A DNA stretch of 64,000 bases from Sphagnum compactum (lineage: Eukaryota > Bryophyta > Sphagnopsida > Sphagnales): assembly GCA_965153455.1 (NCBI GenBank), contig OZ234498.1, positions 3,038,001 through 3,102,000 on the forward strand, given 5' to 3'. A program made the translations under genes and the position numbers. The notes beneath the pieces are model-generated. The model saw only the letters and a list, made by a program, of their open reading frames with translations. It ran no database searches and was not told where the DNA came from. The stretch's first letter is position 1. The number at the start of each line of letters is the position of its first letter. This document shows, piece by piece, positions 61,001-64,000 of the stretch.

Positions 61001-62407
61001 AAAAGGAATGGAAAATTATATCATGTTGAACAATTGATGAGACAAATCACGTACCGATCCTATAATCACCATCAACACTATGAGACATTTGAATAACATA
61101 GAAAATTAATTTAGCACATTCAATTGGCAACATTAGTATGCAATTGTTTATCTAGTTTTTGGAACTATATATAAAGGTTCAAAAGACTAATGAAATCTAA
61201 ATATATAATAGTTACATAAAAATTTTAAATGTTTAAAATTATGTTGATTGGGGTAGAAAAAGGGTATGTATTTCTAATTTATTTAATTAGAAATGAAAAA
61301 AATTCCACATTTTGAAATTTTTAAAACCAATTTTCAAAGGCCAAATGCAAGAGTAAAAACGTTCATCTTCAACTAGCATAAACATGCTTACAAGTGATGA
61401 GATAATGTGTTAAAAAACAATGATATCATGGTGAACAATTGTTTGGTGATCAAGTTTAATATTATGTGTAGTTCATCTTTTGGGTGCTCCATTCGATTTT
61501 TAAGTTGTTTAATTTAGTTACATAACATGAAAATTATGGCCTTTCAAGGGGTTCTTGCACTTGAATTATATCCTTACCACACGCCTACCACTCCTAACAT
61601 GTGCACTTTTATCACATGTTACAATCTTGCATTTTATCTCATATGATTTGCCCAAAGTTTTCACCTTTGGAAGCCTTACATATTCACATAGAAATTTGTA
61701 TATTGGGGAGCTTTCAAAAAAAAATCTTTCATTTTTTTTTTTGGCTTTTACTTGTGATGGGTGAATCAAATTAACTAATTACAAAAAAAAAGAAAAAAGA
61801 ACTTGGATGTGAAATGCACCCCATTTAATTTATAGAACAAAGAAAGTTTAAGGTCTAAATCATATTTGCCTTTTTTAAAAAAACCCAAATGTCAAAACAT
61901 ATTTGATTTTGGGTATGGATATTTTTTACACATATCTAGGGTTATGAATAAAATACAATTTTCCAAATTTACATATATTAGGGTATGCATTTCATTAGGG
62001 TGTGTTAATTTGAAAGTAAGTAATATAATATATCCATACTTGATGGATTATTAAGGCAAAAGATATAATTGCACAACGATGGTTTGCAAAATGTTTGACT
62101 TTTTATGAGTTCTTGAGCACTTTCAAAAACTTAATATAAATTATGAAGCTATCAACTTTGTAGTGTTAAATTTGGGGGGTTCAAGGTCAGGTTCTTACAA
62201 CTTGGAATTGAGTTAACACCCTTTTGTTAGAACCAACATAACAATCATATCATGGAATTGGCCTTTTGTTAGTTTTGGAAACAAAACTAAAATCGTGAAT
62301 TTTTTTTTGAAATAAAGGTTTAATATCTTTAAGTAAGCAAGTTGATTCTTTAAAAGCACTTGACAAGTAAGGTGAATTTTATGCTTAAATATTAGTTTTA
62401 ATTAGTT

Positions 62408-62498
62408 ATCAAACTCCATACCTATATGAGTATGAAGTTCAAACCAAGGACTTATTCAACCTTGGTTTGAATATTCATGTTGGTATGGAGTTAGTTAT
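62408..62498. repeat. Imperfect inverted repeat with 10-nt loop
   Basis: The left arm ends AAGTTCAAACCAAGG (to 62449) and the right arm starts CCTTGGTTTGAA (from 62460). The outer part pairs AACTCCATACC with GGTATGGAGTT. The loop is ACTTATTCAA. A third, left-arm-like copy follows at 62502-62532. This could be a small MITE remnant or a hairpin precursor. Confidence 0.6.
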
Positions 62499-64000
62499 TG
62501 AACTCCATACTTATTCAACCTAGGTTTGAAGTTGTTCTAAAACTTTGTACATAAAACATTTTCGAAAAATTCCCTTCGCATTTGAAGTGGTCCCAAAAAC
62601 TTTCTTCAACATGGTTTCGCACAATGTAACCCACTCTCCAAGTTGCCAAAAAATGTTAAGTGAACATTTATTTATTTTTGAAATACTTTTTTTTAGGGTG
62701 AAGGATCCCCTTTGGTCTTCACACATTTCACCCCTTTCACTTTCATAAGGGTTCAAGCATGTGACACCTCTTGTGATACCCTACACACATATACACTTTT
62801 TGTAGCATTGGAAAATGTGTGATGTGTATGTGGAAGTAGGCTTGGAGGTTTTGAAATTTGGAAAAATGTGCCAAATTTGCAATTAAAGGAAATTGAAAGA
62901 ATTGCACCCACACTCACACCCAAAAAAACCTACAAAAAATATAAAATGTCAAAACCCAAACTAGAGGTTCTTGTAAAAAGGAAGACTTGCTCAAAGTTAG
63001 TATAAACCTTCAAATAACATTTATTTTAATACAAATCCATAAAATTAATGAATATACATGGGAATCATCAAGATCTATTGATAAGAATAGGAAACACACA
63101 TTGAATATTGTCTTGGCATACAAGTATACAAGAAAAAAAGAATAATCCATTCATCTCAAGATAAATATGAAAATTATTGAATTAAAAAAAAAGAAGCTTT
63201 ATAGATTGATCTCTACCCCTATGCAAGCAAGGAGTAAAGACTTCAAGGAATTAACCCATATATTTGTACATTTGAATGATATGGGATGTGAAAAAATTCC
63301 TTCTACATCATGGTTAAGTAGCATTTAATTTATGTATTGCGTTTGTTACCAATGCCTAAACATGACCCAAGTAGTGAAGATCTTCAAGGATCAATTAATC
63401 TTTTGAAGAATTGAATAAGAAATAAGTTCATGTGTAGATTTTGCTATACACAAATGATCTCATCCCTTGGTCCAATGCAACTTCATATTATATGTGGATA
63501 GACATATCTCATGAGAGTGGTCGAGATCCATACAAACCTAAAGCTTATATTATTAGTTGATGAACAGTTGCACTTGGAATCCTCATCCATATTGCTAGTG
63601 GATACATATTTTCTTGTTGCATCTTTAATCTAATGTTTCAATGCCAATTTATACAAGAACACAATATTATGATGTGCATCTCCTCTCTTACATTCGATAC
63701 TCATAAGAGTGTTTAGATACTTGTAGAATACTTTCTTATATTATGACAACCGTGTTTTACATTGTAATGGATTTCCTTTTGCTCTTCAAATGTGGAGGCA
63801 TCTTTTCACCTAGGTGTTGGGTTGGCCTTTTCCAAGATTCCAAGCTTCCTTACATTGCAAATCAACTTCCTTGTTCAATTATGATATTAACTAGCAATAA
63901 GTAGACTCCCCAAAGGTTTAAGACATTTAACTATGCAAGTGATGATCTATACCACTTCATTGCATATTTGTGGCCTCTTTTTGGGCATTCTTTATTTTGT

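Larger units (their letters stand above)
52181..64000. other. AT-rich intergenic DNA, no gene recognised
   Basis: Nearly 12 kb with low GC, frequent A/T homopolymers and only short open frames, none resembling a known protein. It includes the CTAC/GTAG-rich stretch at 57590-58080, a segment at 59080-59126 shared with 32422-32472, and an inverted repeat at 62408-62498. No tRNA, rRNA or element ends were identified. Confidence 0.5.

Noticed and set aside
1-64000. tRNA or rRNA genes
   Set aside because: No cloverleaf with matching box A and box B and no rRNA sequence could be identified by eye; a tRNAscan or Infernal run would settle this.

Overview
This window is nuclear DNA from a land plant. 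The evidence is plant-type gene families with many short GT-AG introns: MSH3, a MAP65 microtubule bundler, an ATG8-interacting protein of the ATI1/ATI2 type, a UPF0220/TMEM50 membrane protein and a plant family-1 glycosyltransferase. They sit in long, very AT-rich intergenic DNA full of tandem repeats and Helitron-like elements. Gene density is low (five loci in 64 kb), which suggests a large, repeat-rich genome such as a fern, lycophyte, moss or gymnosperm. The sequence alone does not settle the species.

Layout. 1-3564: AT-rich DNA, no gene seen. 3565-6590: two adjacent Helitron-like non-autonomous elements carrying minisatellites. 8528-11018 (+): a five-exon UDP-glycosyltransferase copy with two frame breaks and no recognisable C-terminal end, called a pseudogene. 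14470-21736 (-): a complete 15-exon MSH3 gene of 1304 codons, whose first intron holds tandem copies of the exon-2 acceptor region. 23201-23660 (+): a decayed retroelement C-terminal fragment. 27712-29324 (+): a complete four-exon TMEM50/UPF0220 gene (141 aa). 36719-38030 (-): a well-bounded Helitron with the A/T insertion site, a 5' TC, a 3' hairpin and a CTAG end. 42128-43954 (+): an ATI-type selective-autophagy receptor gene; the start of its second exon is unresolved because a stop pair follows the best acceptor. 46954-50308 (-): a complete 11-exon MAP65 gene (594 aa). The final 12 kb is AT-rich with tandem repeats and no recognised gene.

The genes do not form a pathway. They are independent single loci (DNA repair, membrane protein, autophagy, microtubules, secondary metabolism). 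UGT/MSH3 and ATI/MAP65 are convergent pairs; MSH3/TMEM50 is a divergent pair about 6 kb apart. The most unusual features are the Helitron-like elements with duplicated 3'-terminal modules, the duplicated splice acceptors in MSH3 intron 1, and two near-perfect palindromes upstream of MSH3 and TMEM50. All exon boundaries were read by eye from splice consensus, reading frame and family knowledge; no alignment was run.
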